Notes: generated by a model from the sequence alone, not told the origin. Positions 51,967 to 62,529 are shown, counted from the first letter of the stretch. The stretch: DNA of 64,000 nt from Aquilonibacter sp963820185 (GCA_963820185.1 CAWFYV010000003.1:248001-312000), one strand, 5' to 3'. A program made the numbers and translations.

Positions 51967-52501
51967 GGGAAGCCTCCTTCGAATAGGGCTCGGGCGTAGA
52001 CTGGACTGCAAGCGCCTTGCGCAGCGCGCGCCGCGCGAGCATCAGTTGAAAGCGCACGCTGCCAGGCGGAAACCCGCATGCTGCAGCGATTTCGCTGCTA
52101 TTAAGTCCCGCGTAGTAATGAAGTAACACGGCCGCACGTTGCCGCAGCGGCAACGCTGCCAGTGCGCGATGGAGATCGAGGCGATCGGTCGGGTCACTCG
52201 CGACAACTCGCTCATTTGCTGTTTCAAGCTCATCGCTTGGCCGACGTCGTCTGCCGAGCGTGATCGCGCGGTTAACGACGATGCGATACATCCACGTTCG
52301 AAATACAGCGGCCGACTGCAGGCGCGAGAGCGACCGCGCCATCGAGACGCATGCATCTTGCGCGGCATCCTCGGCAAGCCCACGATCGTGTAGAATCCCA
52401 AATGCCAGACGATAGGCATCGGGCCATACGCGTTCGATCAGGCGGTCGAGGCCGGCGCCGCCCGCGCAGGCGCTTTCGACGATTTCCGGTTCGAGGTCCA
52501 T
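51956..52501 (-). CDS. ECF-type RNA polymerase sigma factor
   Basis: 181 residues. Region 2: A-Y-R-L-A-F-G-I-L-H-D-R-G-L-A-E-D-A-A-Q-D-A-C and F-R-T-W-M-Y-R-I-V-V-N-R-A. Region 4: L-P-L-R-Q-R-A-A-V-L-L-H-Y-Y-A-G-L-N-S-S-E-I-A-A-A-C-G-F-P-P-G-S-V. It directs polymerase to stress promoters and is held inactive by the membrane protein encoded right after it. The target genes cannot be read from this window. Confidence 0.92.
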   Translation of the reverse strand: MDLEPEIVESACAGGAGLDRLIERVWPDAYRLAFGILHDRGLAEDAAQDACVSMARSLSRLQSAAVFRTWMYRIVVNRAITLGRRRRPSDELETANERVVASDPTDRLDLHRALAALPLRQRAAVLLHYYAGLNSSEIAAACGFPPGSVRFQLMLARRALRKALAVQSTPEPYSKEASHGW

Positions 52502-52558
52502 CTACTACGATAGACGCTCGCAAGCGGCTAACTGTTGAGATCTTGCTATAATAATCGG

Positions 52559-52910
52559 ATGAGCAAAGAAGTTGAGGGGATAAATCCCGCCGTGCCACCG
52601 TCGGGCACCGGCTGCGTGGAATGCCTCGCCGACGGCGGATGGTGGTTTCACTTGCGCCGATGCGCCGAGTGCGGACATATCGGCTGTTGCGATTCGTCGC
52701 CGCAGCAGACATGCGACCGCGCACTTCCACGCGACAAAGCATCCGATTATCGCGAGCTTTGAGCCGGGCGAGACCTGGTTCTACAACTACGAGACCAAAG
52801 AGACGCTGCGCGGGCCACACCTGGCCGACCCGCGTTGGCACCCGGCCGACCAACCGGTTCCCGGGCCGCGTGGAAAGGTTCCCGCGGACTGGGAGTCATT
52901 GCTCAACTAA
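52559..52910 (+). pseudogene. UBP-type zinc-finger protein, frameshifted
   Basis: About 116 residues if one base is restored near 52710. The first part has C-V-E-C-L-A-D-G-G-W-W-F-H-L-R-R-C-A-E-C-G-H-I-G-C-C-D-S-S-P. The shifted part has H-A-T-A-H-F-H-A-T-K-H-P-I-I-A-S-F-E-P-G-E-T-W. Together these are the full ZnF-UBP ligand set known from ubiquitin-binding domains and from many stand-alone bacterial proteins of unknown role. Confidence 0.8.
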
Positions 52911-52917
52911 TCGGAAG

Positions 52918-53295
52918 CTACGGACCGTGGCGCATGATGTAAACGCCGGGGGACTGCTTGTGGATCGAAAGTTCCGATTGGGAATCCCCAGGGATGTAGT
53001 CGTAGCGACTGGGGCCGATTTGCTTATCCGTCTTACAGTCTTCGATCGTGACGTTAATTCTAACGCTATAATGCACGCCGACTTCGACATGGACCGGCAC
53101 GTTCTGGAATACTGATGCGCCCGGTCTTAGATAGCCCCGGACGTTTTTTTCATTTGGAAGAGACCAAACAACACACTGATCCGATTTATTTCGGAGATCG
53201 AACCTAGCAAAAACCTCATAGCTATACGCCGCGGTCGGAGCGAAAAATGCAAGGGTAAGAAGACCCAACATAAGTCTCTTCATGAAAATGCTCAT
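52918..53295 (-). CDS. Secreted small protein, copy 2 (YIMRHGP tail)
   Basis: 125 residues, AAGGA before the ATG, with a signal peptide ending P-T-A-A-Y-S. The mature part contains D-L-R-N-K-S-D-Q-C-V-V-W-S and ends Y-I-M-R-H-G-P. It is a paralogue of the next upstream gene with the same start (D-L-R-N-K-S-D-Q-C-V) and the same last seven residues. The family is not recognised. The two genes are nine bases apart, transcribed together. Confidence 0.7.
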   Translation of the reverse strand: MSIFMKRLMLGLLTLAFFAPTAAYSYEVFARFDLRNKSDQCVVWSLPNEKNVRGYLRPGASVFQNVPVHVEVGVHYSVRINVTIEDCKTDKQIGPSRYDYIPGDSQSELSIHKQSPGVYIMRHGP

Positions 53296-53304
53296 TTATT
53301 TCCT

Positions 53305-53652
53305 TTAGGGACCGTGGCGCATGATGTAGGTGCTGCCTTGGTTGTGGACACTGAGTTCCGATCTTCCGTCCGACGGTACGTAGTCGTACTTTTGACGATC
53401 AGCTTTCGAGCGACATCTTGGAGCGTTCTCGATTTGAGCATTGTCTTCCAGCTTCCAGAAAGCGTGGCGAGGAGGGACTGATGGCAGATTCGCCCGGTAA
53501 GCCTGCTGAAGCCACTTTTTTGTCGGAACACTCCACCAGACGCACTGGTCCGATTTGTTGCGCAGATCGACCTTGCCGATTGCGGTAGTGCCACCCGCCG
53601 CAGTCGGGGCCAAAAATGCTAGGGCAAGGAAAGCGAAAATGAATTTCTGCAT
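53305..53652 (-). CDS. Secreted small protein, copy 1 (YIMRHGP tail)
   Basis: 115 residues with signal peptide MQKFIFAFLALAFLAPTAA. Shared with copy 2 are D-L-R-N-K-S-D-Q-C-V-W-W-S, Y-D-Y-V-P-S-D-G-R-S-E-L-S-V-H and the tail Y-I-M-R-H-G-P. Two cysteines (D-Q-C and P-R-C-R) could form a disulfide. The DNA of this pair is lower in GC than its neighbours, as in recently acquired genes. Confidence 0.7.
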   Translation of the reverse strand: MQKFIFAFLALAFLAPTAAGGTTAIGKVDLRNKSDQCVWWSVPTKKWLQQAYRANLPSVPPRHAFWKLEDNAQIENAPRCRSKADRQKYDYVPSDGRSELSVHNQGSTYIMRHGP

Positions 53653-53738
53653 AAAAAGGCCGTTGACTATAAGCAGGGCACGTTCCGCTATATTGCTTGA
53701 AATAACCCGTTTCTAGGCAAAGAGGCGGTCGATGTCGG

Positions 53739-56700
53739 CTAAGATCGAGATCGACCGTTGGACTCTGCGGCTTCGTCGAACAGCGTTGCGGCCAGCGCGG
53801 CTTTGCGCTCTTGCAGCTCGAGGATGCGCTCTTCGACGGTGTCTTCGGCGATGAGCTTATAGACGAAGACGTGTTGCTCTTGGCCGATGCGATGCGCGCG
53901 GTCGGTGGCCTGGCGTTCGACGGCGGGGTTCCACCACGGATCGTAGTGGATGACCGTATCGGCGGCGGTGAGATTGAGGCCGGTGCCGCCGGCTTTGAGG
54001 CTGATGAGGAAGAGCGGCACCTCACCGTTTTGGAAGCGCGCGACCGGCGTTTCGCGATCGCGCGTGTCGCCGCGCAGCTCGACGAAGGGCATGTTGCGCT
54101 TTCCAAGCTCCGGCACGATCAAATCGAGCATCGAGGTGAACTGCGAGAAGAGCAAGATGCGCCGCCCGTCGTCGACCAGGCTCTCGAGCATTTCGAGCAG
54201 CGCGTCGAGTTTTTGCGATTCGTCGACGCCCGCCGCCGCGTCGAGTTTGAGCAAGCGCGGATCGCAACAGACTTGGCGCAGCTTGAGCAATGCGTCGAGC
54301 ACGACGATGCGGCTGCGCGCGAGGCCGCGCCGTTCGACTTCGTCGCGCACGCGCTTGTGCATGGTGAGGCGAATCGTTTCGTAGAGATCGCGCTGGCGGC
54401 CGATCGAGCGGCACGCGCTGCACGATCTCGGTCTTCTCCGGCAGTTCTTGCGCGACGCCTTCCTTCGTGCGGCGAAGAGGAACGGGCTTGATGCGCGCGG
54501 CGAGCGCCGCGGCGCCGATCGCATCGCCGTGCTTTTCGATCGGCGTGCGAAAGAGTCGCGCGAAGCGCGAGCGTTCGGGCAGCAAACCGGGAACCGCGTA
54601 CGCGAAGATCGACCACAGTTCTTCGAGATGGTTCTCGATCGGCGTGCCGGTGAGCGCGAGGCGCTGCGCGCGCGCGCAGTCGCGACGCGGCAAGCGCGGC
54701 TTTCGAGCGCGGGTTTTTGATCGAACTTGCGCCTCATCGAGGACGGCGATCGACCACTCGAACGCGGCGAGCAGCTTCGGTGTCGCGCAGCAGCAGCGCG
54801 TACGTCGTGAGCACGAACGTCGCATCGCCGATCTGCGCGAAGCGATCGGCGCGATCGGCGCCGGTGAGCGCGAGCACGCGCGCGTCGGGCAGAAAGCGCG
54901 CGATCTCGGCGCGCCAGTTCGGCGCGACGCTGGTCGGCGAGACGACGAGCACCGGATGCGTCAAGCGGCCGGCCGCGCGTTCGATCGCGACGTGCGCGAG
55001 CACCTCGACCGTTTTGCCCAGGCCCATATCGTCGGCGAGGATGCCGCCCGCGCGATGTTCGCGCAACGTCTGCAGCCACGCGACGCCGTCCCGTTGATAG
55101 GGCCGCAATTCGCCCGCGAATGCAGCGGGAAGATCGACGCGCCGATCGGCGTAGGCCGCGAGATCGTCGAGCATTGCGCGAATCGACGGCGCGTTGTTCC
55201 AGCGCGTCGCGATCCCACCGGCCGCCGCGAGCGACGCCGCTTGCAACATCGGCACGCGCACGCGCGCTTTCTGCCCGCTGCGGCGATCGCCAAAGAGTCC
55301 GCCCAGCGTCGCCAGCACGCGCGCAACACGATCGACCGGTAACGCGACGTATCCGCCGCCCGGCACCGTCCGACGAACGGCGTCTGCCGCCGCGCGAGCG
55401 TCGCGGGGTCCGCATCCAGATCGAGGCCGCTGCGTCCGAGCGCGTCGATCAGCACCGGCAAGAGCGAGACGCGCGTGCCGTCGACGTCGATGCCAAGTTC
55501 GAGTTCGAACCATTGCGCGGCGCCGCTCTCGTAGACTTCCGCGCTCCATTCGTCGCCTGCCTCGACGATGCGAAACGGAAACGACGGCAGCGTTTCGATC
55601 CGCCAACCTTCGTAGCGCAGTTGCGGCGCATCCCGCTCGAGAAATTGTAGCCATGCGTCTTCCCCATATGGAGGAAAATCAAGCTGTCCGAGCCTTTCCT
55701 GCGCTCGGCGCTCGAACGCGCGATCGCGGGGCCATACCGTCGTGCTCTCGCCATTGTCAACGCGAATCGTGTCGCGCGGATCGCTCGCCGGCACAAGCGC
55801 GTCGCCGTACGCGAAAAAGACACCGCCGCCCGCGCGTCCGCCTTCGACGGCGAAAGACGCAAGACGGGCTGTGGCTCGCGCTCGTCGATATGCACGGCGA
55901 GATCGTGCGCGGGACCTACGATGCCTGTGCCACGCAAGACGCGATGCATCGCGATCTGCGCGCGCTGCGCTTGCGCTGGCGAAAACGCCGGCGCGCGCGC
56001 GATCGTTGCGGCAAGCTCGGGCGCAATGTCGAGCGCGACCGGACCGGCACGGAACGCCGCCGGGTCGACATACCACAGCGGCGCCGTCGGAAGAGTACAG
56101 CGTGCGCGTGCGCGCGAGATGCACACGCACGAGCCCGTCGTCATCGGTTCGCCACGCTAGCCCTCCGGCGATCGGCGCATGTTCGAGCGGCGGCGACGAC
56201 GGATCCCGCCAACGCAGCAGCCCGCGCGTCGCGAGCAACTCGAGCAGCATCGCGAGAATCGCCGGCGAGAGATCCACTCCGAGTCCAAGCAATCCGCTAG
56301 CATTCACAAGGCGTCCAGCGACGACATCGATGCCGGTGATGAAGCGCGCACGCGAATTTCTCAAATTGTCGAGCGAGAACTCCCGCGGTTCCGCGCTACT
56401 TCCCACAGGCGGCATGACGTACGGCACGAGTCGCAGCGTGCGCAGCCCATGCGATTCGGGAACGTCGATGACGTAGAGCAGCCGTTCGATACTCTCGCGC
56501 GCCGGCGCTTCGCCGAACGTCTCGATCATCCGCCGCGCCCAGGCGTCGACCGCACCGTCGGACGCTCCGTCGCGCCCGCGCTACGATCCGAGAGCATCAG
56601 CGCGAGCGCTGCACCGTGTTTGCACGCGCTGCCATCGGGACACGAACAATCGCTCTCGATCGTCCGCATGCCGTCGCGGTCGCGCACGGTAATCCGCACG

Positions 56701-56860
56701 CATACGGCCGCGTGGCGGAGCCTTGCACGTTCGCGCTCGCGGCGTCGCCTTGTTCGGAGAGACGCACGTTCGTAATGCGATTCCCCGCAAGGTAGCCGCG
56801 CGCACGCGCGAGCGTCTGCGGATCGAAGGACCGCTCGAGGTCGGCAGGATCAAAAAACAT
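53739..56860 (-). pseudogene. SWIM zinc-finger SNF2-family ATPase, frameshifted
   Basis: About 1040 residues spread over several frames. N-terminal M-F-F-D-P-A-D-L-E-R-S-F and C-S-C-P-D-G-S-A-C-K-H form the SWIM finger. The ATPase half has L-R-P-Y-Q-R-D-G-V-A-W-L-Q, A-D-D-M-G-L-G-K-T-V-E (motif I), V-L-D-E-A-Q (motif II), L-T-G-T-P-I-E-N (motif III) and D-R-A-H-R-I-G-Q (motif VI), all intact. Breaks lie near 56650, 56080, 55870, 55400, 54780, 54700 and 54410. It resembles the HepA/RapA-like bacterial remodellers acting on protein-DNA complexes. The ATPase motifs are so well kept that sequencing error is likelier than decay. Confidence 0.85.
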
Positions 56861-56874
56861 CGGAACCGATGGAG

Positions 56875-57413
56875 TTACTGACGAACGGAGAGACCCTTCG
56901 TCGTATGCAGAATGCCGCTGGGGAGCGCGCGCACACCTTCGGTGAGCGCGTGGGGCCGCGGCGGACCTGCGTGCATGATGTGGAGGACCTGCGTATCGTA
57001 AAGTAGGGTCGCCGCATCGGCGATGAGCCGCCGATGGCATCGCCACCATAACGATTCGGAGCACATGATCGTGGTTCGCGCAGCGGATGCATCGCGCACG
57101 AGAAATTGCAGTGCCGAAAGAAATTCGGGGGTCTGCATGTAGTCGGCATAGCCACGAAACGACGCGTGACGTAGCGCGATATTTGGACTATCCGGGTGCG
57201 CGCGCCGAAATCCGCCCAGGTCTTTGCGCCACTCGTACGTCGCGGCCGCGAGATCGGGATCCAGTGGGCCATCCGCTCGGCCCAAACGTGCTGGTGCGCA
57301 CGGCTCTTCGGCACGCTGCGCACATCGATGACGCTGTGCACATGATTCGCGCGCAGTAACGCAGCGAGGTCAGCCTCGCTTGCCGTCCCGTGCCCGAGCG
57401 TCAAGAGCTGCAC
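56875..57413 (-). pseudogene. DUF488 domain protein, frameshifted once
   Basis: The start reads L-L-T-L-G-H-G-T-A-S-E-A-D-L and S-V-I-D-V-R-S-V-P-K-S-R, the DUF488 signature. After a shift near 57280 it continues Y-E-W-R-K-D-L-G-G-F, Y-A-D-Y-M, T-T-I-M-C-S-E-S-L-W-W-R-C-H-R-R-L-I-A and H-I-M-H. The C-x-E-x2-x-x-C-H-R motif is typical. Function is unknown. It lies 14 bases upstream of the SNF2 gene in the same direction. Confidence 0.8.
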
Positions 57414-57467
57414 GTTCTAACCTGGCCTTCAACATCGACTCCAAGGAGCCCGATAGGATGATGACGT

Positions 57468-57848
57468 GTTCCTACAACAACTGGTGCTCACTGTCTTTGT
57501 CCAGATAAACAAGGAGCGCCAGAGTGACGGCGCTCCCTCGCTTGTGCCGACCGTGTGTCTCCGCGCTCGCGAGTGAGCGCGCCAACGACATGCTCCAGCG
57601 CAACTATTTCTCGCACATCACGCCCGACGGCACCGCGCCGGTGCAATCGATGCGCGCACAAGGCTGATGTTTCACGCTATGGGCGAGAACATCGCCGAGG
57701 CGCCCGACCCGATGTTCGCCGTGACCGAGCTCTGGAACAGCCCCGAGCATCGGCAGAACACGCTCAACGTACATTTTCACAAAGTTGGCGTCGGCGCAGC
57801 GGTGCGGCCCGACGGCACCGAGATCTTCGTCGAAGATTTAGCGACTAG
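57468..57848 (+). pseudogene. CAP/SCP-domain protein, frameshifted and short
   Basis: Pieces in three frames give I-N-K-E-R-Q-S-D-G-A-P-S-L, then A-S-E-R-A-N-D-M-L-Q-R-N-Y-F-S-H-I-T-P-D-G, then A-M-G-E-N-I-A and N-S-P-E-H-R-Q-N-T-L-N-V-H-F-H-K-V-G-V-G. These are the CAP core motifs of secreted SCP-like proteins. There is no proper signal peptide. The 3' end runs into the convergent HAD gene, so the exact stop is uncertain. Confidence 0.6.
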
Positions 57849-58489
57849 CAAGCGCACCTTCGACGTCGCGACATCAAGCTCCCCAATAGTGGGCAGCACT
57901 CGATCGCGAGCGAAAGTGCCGCGGTCGGGCGGAAACTCGGTGTTGGGAATAGCGATCACTGCGAGCCGCGCCGCGTGCGCCGAACGAATCCCGTTTGCCG
58001 AATCTTCGATCGCCGCCGTACGGTGCGCGTCCGCGCCCATCAATGCAAGTGCGCGCAGATAGACATCGGGCGCCGGTTTGCCGCGCGCAACATCGTCCGC
58101 GGACACGACAACCTCGAAATACTTGTTCCATCCGGTTTTTGCGAGCGCCGTTTCCGCGACAGGGCACGCTGCTGAGGTCGCCAGGCCAAGCGGAAACGCT
58201 GCAGCCAAACGCGCCAGCGCTTCGTTCGCGCCCGGCAAGACAGGCACGTCTCTTGCGAGCGCCTGCGAAACCGCGTTGACGACCTGTTCGGCGATTGCTT
58301 CGGGCGCAAGCGCAACGCCAAGGTCATCGTGCATGTAGCTGGTCCACTCGGTCGTGCGCATCCCTATCATCTTTTCTTGCGCGCCGTCGACCCAGCGGCC
58401 GCCGTGCTCAACCACGAACGCCTGGCGCACGTCGCGCCAAACCGCTCGTCCTCGATCAGCGTCCCATCGAGGTCAAAGATGACCCACAT
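57777..58489 (-). pseudogene. HAD-superfamily phosphatase, frameshifted
   Basis: From ATG 58489: M-W-V-I-F-D-L-D-G-T-L-I-E is the nucleophile motif. A shift near 58440 leads to V-R-Q-A-F-V-V-E-H-G-G. L-A-T-S-A-A-C-P-V-A-E-T and R-G-K-P-A-P-D-V-Y-L-R-A-L-A-L-M-G (motif III), then A-I-E-D-S-A-N-G-I-R-S-A, identify the beta-phosphoglucomutase-like branch. The cap is helical. The substrate is unknown. Its ATG shares CATG with the divergent lipoprotein start, and its 3' end overlaps the CAP gene. Confidence 0.75.
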
Positions 58490-60747
58490 GCGGAACTATC
58501 AGAGGAGACGTCGAAGGTTGCTGCCGCCTGCTTGCTTGCCTGTTTTATTTTAACCGCTTGCGGGGGCCCGGGGCCCACGCCGGTTCTGAGCCCGGTGGAT
58601 ATTCCAGCGATGGAACTCAATCCGTCGCCACTCGAGCTCAGCTCAGATACACCGGCCGCCGTCGTGACGGCACAAGGCGATGTTGCGGGCGTGCAATATA
58701 CGCCGCGCGCCGATCCGTCGTGTGCAAACGCGACCGGCAGCATCGCGGTCGCGGGCGATGGCGTCGCACAGCTCGATGTCGCGGGTGCCCCGCTGATGTT
58801 CATCGCCGTCGCCACGGGAACGCCGCCGTCGTCGTGCACGATGACAGTGTACGGAGCGAATGGCAGTCGAGCAACCATAGAGATGGACTACAGCGCCGTA
58901 ACGCTCACCACGGATATCATGAACAAGGCGACCCTGCGCCCCCTCGCGATTCGGCCGGCACGTCTACGCCGTCGAGCATCACGATCGATAGCCCGACCGA
59001 TGTCGTCACGGTGAATGCTTCGGGCTTCAGCGGTCTAACGAAGTTGCATGTTTCGTGCAGCGGTACGCCAACCGGTGTCGGCGTCAGTGTCATTCCTTCC
59101 TCGTTCACCGGTTCGCAAACGGTCGCCGTTGCGCCCTACGGACAAGGCGCGCTCTCCGGGACGTGTACCGTCACCTTCACCGATTCGGCGTCGGCGACGG
59201 CAGGATTAACGGTAACGCTCGCGGCCGCTGCATTGAATAAACTCACCGTGACGCCGAGCACCGTGCAGTTCAGCTGCGCCGGCTCGTCGCCGCAGACGTG
59301 CACGACGCCGAACGTGACGATTGCCGAGACCGGCGCTGCGATCTTCAAAATCAATAACCGGGCGACGCTCGTGAACTCGTGCGCAAACCTCTTCAACGGG
59401 CCGTTGAAAATGTCGACCGGTGTCGGCAGCTATGCGTCATCTGTTGCGGGACCGCAGGCGACGGTCTCATTCTATGGCTTGTTGCTCACGCCGACGCTGA
59501 GCTGTAAGAAGATCGTGATCGGCGACGGCGGCGCGCAAACCGTCTCGGTGCACGTCAACGCCCAGCTTGCGAGCGGTGGCACCGCTGCGGTGGCGCCATC
59601 GTACCGGATCCGACCCCCCGCCCCCGCAGCAAACGCGCCGCACGGTATTTACGTGTGGAATCCCTATCGCGAGGGCGGCGTCGAAAAGCAGATCGAGCAG
59701 TACGTGCTCGGCCCCGGCACTGGAACACCGCTCGATCCCGATTTTTGCGGCGCCAGTATCGTCGTCGTGTGGTCGGATGTCGAGACGAGTAAAGGCGTCT
59801 ACAACTGGCCGGCGATCGATCGTTGATCGCGCCGTACGCGCGCCCGGGTTTGCGCGTGAACCTGCTGCTCTCCGATGCTTCGGAAGAGTGTTGCACCAAC
59901 ACCGAAACCCCCACGTGGATTTTCTCGCAGGAAGGCGTTGGGCAAGTCCAATGCCCGAATCAGCCGCCGTATCCCAACTGGCTCGATCCGACATTCGAAA
60001 AGGATTACAAAGCGTTCATCGACGCGATGGTCGCGCACTATAGCAGCGGCGGCGGCGACCAATATACATCCAGCATCGGCTACATGCGTTTTGGCATCGG
60101 AGCGGGGGTCGAGGCGTATCCGGACATCTCGAAGGGGCGAGCACGACACCGCAACCGTGTCTCGATGCCTGGAACAAGCATCACCGGCATTTTCCTACAG
60201 CGCATGGCTGCAATACACGCTCGGCATCGTCCACAATCTCGCGCAGCAGACGACGGATAAGCAGTTGATGATTTCACTCAACTATGTATCGATGTACGAT
60301 CCGTCCAATCCGAACGACGCGTACTCCTACGCCGATGCGGTCGCTGACGTTGCCTCACCGCTCGGCATCGCGATGGGTGTACAGAATCTCGGCATCAGTT
60401 TCAACGGCGTTCCAGTAGCCGGTGCAAACGTAGCTCCGACAGCGTGCGATCAGATGGCGCAGTCCGAAGATATCTACTGGTGCCAGGTCTACATGCGCCA
60501 CAACGGGGTCGTGCCGTTCGAGTTCCAGCCCATCGTGTCACCGATCAGCCCAGGCGGGTACGACATAACGATCGCGCACGTATTCCAATACGGAATGATT
60601 AACAACGCGCAGATCTTCGAGATCTATCCGCAGGACTGGGTATTCAAAGACGATCCGGCCGAGTATCCGAACTTCACCGCTGCAACGCAGGCGGAGTACA
60701 ACGCAGCGTTCTCGGCGACGTCGCTCGTCTTAGGACGGAACCACTAA
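58488..60747 (+). pseudogene. Surface lipoprotein with beta-rich repeats and glycosidase-like TIM-barrel, frameshifted
   Basis: An N-terminal signal (A-C-L-L-A-C-F-I-L-T-A-C-G-G) ends in a lipobox. Beta-sandwich modules follow (I-T-I-D-S-P-T-D-V-V-T-V-N-A-S-G; L-N-K-L-T-V-T-P-S-T-V-Q-F). The last 400 residues include H-G-I-Y-V-W-N-P-Y-R-E-G-G, A-S-I-V-V-V-W-S-D-V-E and L-G-I-A-M-G-V-Q-N-L-G-I-S, resembling a beta-galactosidase-like barrel. Breaks lie near 58530, 58950, 59826 and 60140-60190. The exact glycosidase family is not established. Confidence 0.65.
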
Positions 60748-60760
60748 TACGGGTGGCGTG

Positions 60761-61702
60761 TTATGCCGCGCCGGCAAGGGTCTGAACGACACCGGCGAGA
60801 CGCTCGGCGCTGGCAAGGACGCCGCGCTGCTCTTCATCTGAAAGCGCGGGCCAGAGCACGCCCTCGACGCCTGCGCGCCCAACGATGCTGGGAAGCGAGA
60901 GCGTAACACCATAACGCGGCTGATGCGAGCCAACCGGAATTACGGCGCGCTCGTCGCGCAAGATGCACTCGGCGACACGTGCGACGACCATCCCGATGCC
61001 GTACTGGCTCGCGCCGATACCCTCGATGATCGAAATGTTGGCGAAGCGCACTTCTTGCTCGATCGACTGACGAAATTCGTCAAAGTCGATCTTGCGCTCT
61101 GCGAGCAGCTCGAGCAGCGGCACGCCACCGATGCGGGCTGACGACCATAAGAACACGCTGAACGTTCCGTGCTCGCCGATGACGTTGGCATCGACGCTCA
61201 TTGGGCTCACGCCGAAGTGCGCCGCTAGGTGGAAACGGAAGCGCAAGCTGTCCAGAAACGTACTGGTGCTGAGCACGCGCTCGTGACCGGCTAAACGGCG
61301 CGTCAAATCGACAAGCGGTTCGGGTGGATTCGCTACCACGAGCAGCGTGGCATGCGGTGCAGCCGCGACGACCTGCGGAACGATATCTTCAAAGATGCCG
61401 GCGTTCGTATCGAGCAGCCGCAGCCGTCCGAGCGGATCGTTGCGATTGGTCGCGCCGCCGGCTTTTTCGTTGATGCCGGCCGCGAGCACGACCAGCGATG
61501 CGCCGGCGAGGTCACCATATCCACCAGTGCGTACGTCGACGGCGGAAGAAAGGGGAGCACCGTATCGCACGTCGGCCGCGACGCCGGTTGCGCGCGCTGC
61601 ATCCTTGTCGATCAGGACGATCTCGCGCGCGACGCCGCGTACGACCGAGGCGATCGTGACGGCTGCGCCGACTGCGCCGACGCCGACAATTCCGAGTTTC
61701 AT
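60761..61702 (-). CDS. L-lactate/malate dehydrogenase-family protein
   Basis: 313 residues starting M-K-L-G-I-V-G-V-G-A-V-G (NAD fold). V-V-A-N-P-P-E-P-L-V-D-L-T, L-D-S-L-R-F-R (substrate Arg) and V-I-G-E-H-G (catalytic His) are present, then W-S-S-A-R-I-G-G. The loop that normally decides lactate or malate is divergent (K-A-G-G-A-T-N-R-N), so the substrate is not certain. The upstream part of the same frame is antisense to the transporter gene. The ATG overlaps the end of that gene by four bases. Confidence 0.85.
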   Translation of the reverse strand: MKLGIVGVGAVGAAVTIASVVRGVAREIVLIDKDAARATGVAADVRYGAPLSSAVDVRTGGYGDLAGASLVVLAAGINEKAGGATNRNDPLGRLRLLDTNAGIFEDIVPQVVAAAPHATLLVVANPPEPLVDLTRRLAGHERVLSTSTFLDSLRFRFHLAAHFGVSPMSVDANVIGEHGTFSVFLWSSARIGGVPLLELLAERKIDFDEFRQSIEQEVRFANISIIEGIGASQYGIGMVVARVAECILRDERAVIPVGSHQPRYGVTLSLPSIVGRAGVEGVLWPALSDEEQRGVLASAERLAGVVQTLAGAA

Positions 61703-62529
61703 CGACGTGCAACGTCCGAAACGTGGATCGTTGTCGCGACGGCTTTGGTGTGCTGCAGCAGATCGGGCAGATGCCGCAAGGTCATACTCAAGAACGCGCA
61801 GACGCAGATGACGCCGAAGACCCGTTTGAGTTGTGGCGAGCTCAGGCGGTTTGAGTACTTCGCGCCGAAATGCGCGCCGACTACGGCGCCTATCGAGAGC
61901 GGGATAGCAAGTGCCCAGTTCACGCGCTGCGCCGCGATTTGCGCGAAAACGTTCGGCCATACGTAGATCAGCGCGACGAACGACGCGGTCGGCATCGCGA
62001 TGTAGGCCGGCAACTTGTAGCGCCACATCAGCAGCGGGACCGCGACGGTGCCGGCACCGAGGCCAAAGAGCGAGGAGAAAAATCCAACGATCGCACCCGC
62101 GATGCCGAGTTCGAGGTTGCCGGCTTCGAGCGAGCGCGACGATTCGATTTCTGTATCAGACAGTTCCGCTCCACGTGCCGGCCGCAGCATGTTAAACGCG
62201 ATAAAGATCAGCATCAGGCCGTAAAGCACATCGAACTGACCGCCGCCGACAAACCGGAGCGCGAAGACGCCGACTAGGCCGCCGGCGATACCGCCGAGAC
62301 CGAGCGCGCGGCCAACGCGTACGTTGATGCGCTTCTTCTTACGCAGCGCGAACGACGCGACCGCAACGTTGACCCCGACCATGAAGAGCGAGGTCCCGGC
62401 TACGGTCTGTGGGCTCAGGTGCCCAACGAGTCGCAGTACGGGGACGGTGATGAAACCGCCACCGAAGCCGACGAGGGCTCCGAAAAAGCTGGCAACGATG
62501 CCCAATAAGATGGTGAGCGTCGGGATCAT
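61699..62529 (-). CDS. TauE/SafE family sulfite/anion exporter
   Basis: 276 residues, eight or so membrane helices. The two half-repeats G-A-L-V-G-F-G-G-G-F-I-T-V-P-V-L and F-F-S-S-L-F-G-L-G-A-G-T-V-A-V-P-L-L carry the family glycine motif. An acidic loop (L-S-D-T-E-I-E-S-S-R-S) separates the halves. Organosulfonate, sulfite or other anion is plausible. It is coupled to the dehydrogenase gene by four overlapping bases. I start at the Met of M-I-P-T-L-T-I-L, not 48 bases earlier. Confidence 0.85.
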   Translation of the reverse strand: MIPTLTILLGIVASFFGALVGFGGGFITVPVLRLVGHLSPQTVAGTSLFMVGVNVAVASFALRKKKRINVRVGRALGLGGIAGGLVGVFALRFVGGGQFDVLYGLMLIFIAFNMLRPARGAELSDTEIESSRSLEAGNLELGIAGAIVGFFSSLFGLGAGTVAVPLLMWRYKLPAYIAMPTASFVALIYVWPNVFAQIAAQRVNWALAIPLSIGAVVGAHFGAKYSNRLSSPQLKRVFGVICVCAFLSMTLRHLPDLLQHTKAVATTIHVSDVARR

